Assembly: GCA_008638375.1 (NCBI GenBank)
Contig: CM018051.1
Location: 11,314,387 to 11,378,386 of the forward strand
DNA: 64,000 nucleotides
Direction: 5' to 3'
Source: Nyssa sinensis
Lineage: Eukaryota > Streptophyta > Magnoliopsida > Cornales > Nyssaceae
Positions 63,955-64,000 of this stretch are shown one piece after another. Below the pieces are notes generated by a model that did no database searches, was not told the DNA's origin, and saw only the letters and a list, made by a program, of their open reading frames with translations. The position numbers and the translations under genes were made by a program. How positions within the stretch are numbered: position 1 is the first letter of the stretch; every line of letters begins with the position of its first letter.

Positions 63955-64000
63955 GTAGGAGAATTCCCATTTCCTACCAAATTTGTGTGTTTGTCTGTAT

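Overview
The window is nuclear DNA from a flowering plant, very probably a woody eudicot. Evidence is the plant-type split genes with GT-AG introns, the AT-rich intergenic DNA full of microsatellites, and the typical plant repeats (LINE, copia, TRIM, hAT, Harbinger and MULE-type miniature elements, an Au-like SINE). I cannot name the species.

Layout: (1) 1-3090, minus strand: 5' part of an LRR receptor-like kinase gene of the At5g06940 type, whose kinase domain lacks a normal DFG motif. (2) 3091-20388: about 17 kb of AT-rich intergenic DNA with no gene I can support, holding tandem repeats, microsatellites and degraded dispersed elements. (3) 20389-47307, plus strand: a 19-exon GUP1-like membrane-bound O-acyltransferase (MBOAT) gene. 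All exons and all 18 intron borders can be found, but the reading frame is broken by five in-frame stops and three small frame errors, so I call it a non-processed pseudogene. Its introns are swollen by transposons: two LINE remnants and a complete TRIM-type element in intron 2; a MULE-type foldback element and two sister hAT-type MITEs in intron 6; a copia LTR plus gag remnant, a GC-rich MITE end, a second TRIM derivative and an Au-like SINE in intron 15. (4) 47308-54060: repeats only, including a nested hAT MITE inside an LTR-like dispersed repeat. (5) 54466-59585, plus strand: an intact 8-exon J6/DNAJC9-type J-domain gene, with a promoter carrying telo-box, site II, E2F-like and TATA motifs. 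(6) 59586-63190: repeats, including a clean Harbinger MITE. (7) 63190-64000, plus strand: CT-rich leader, leader intron and first coding exon of a NEK-family kinase, cut by the window end.

The genes are not one pathway. The LRR kinase is a plasma-membrane receptor; J6 is a nuclear/cytosolic co-chaperone whose promoter looks proliferation-linked; NEK kinases act on microtubules and growth. The LRR kinase and J6 resemble Arabidopsis genes with nearby locus numbers (At5g06940 and At5g06910), which suggests old microsynteny. I found no undescribed gene system. The most informative items are the decaying MBOAT gene with intact splice sites, the compound TRIM element with its target duplication, and the J6 promoter.
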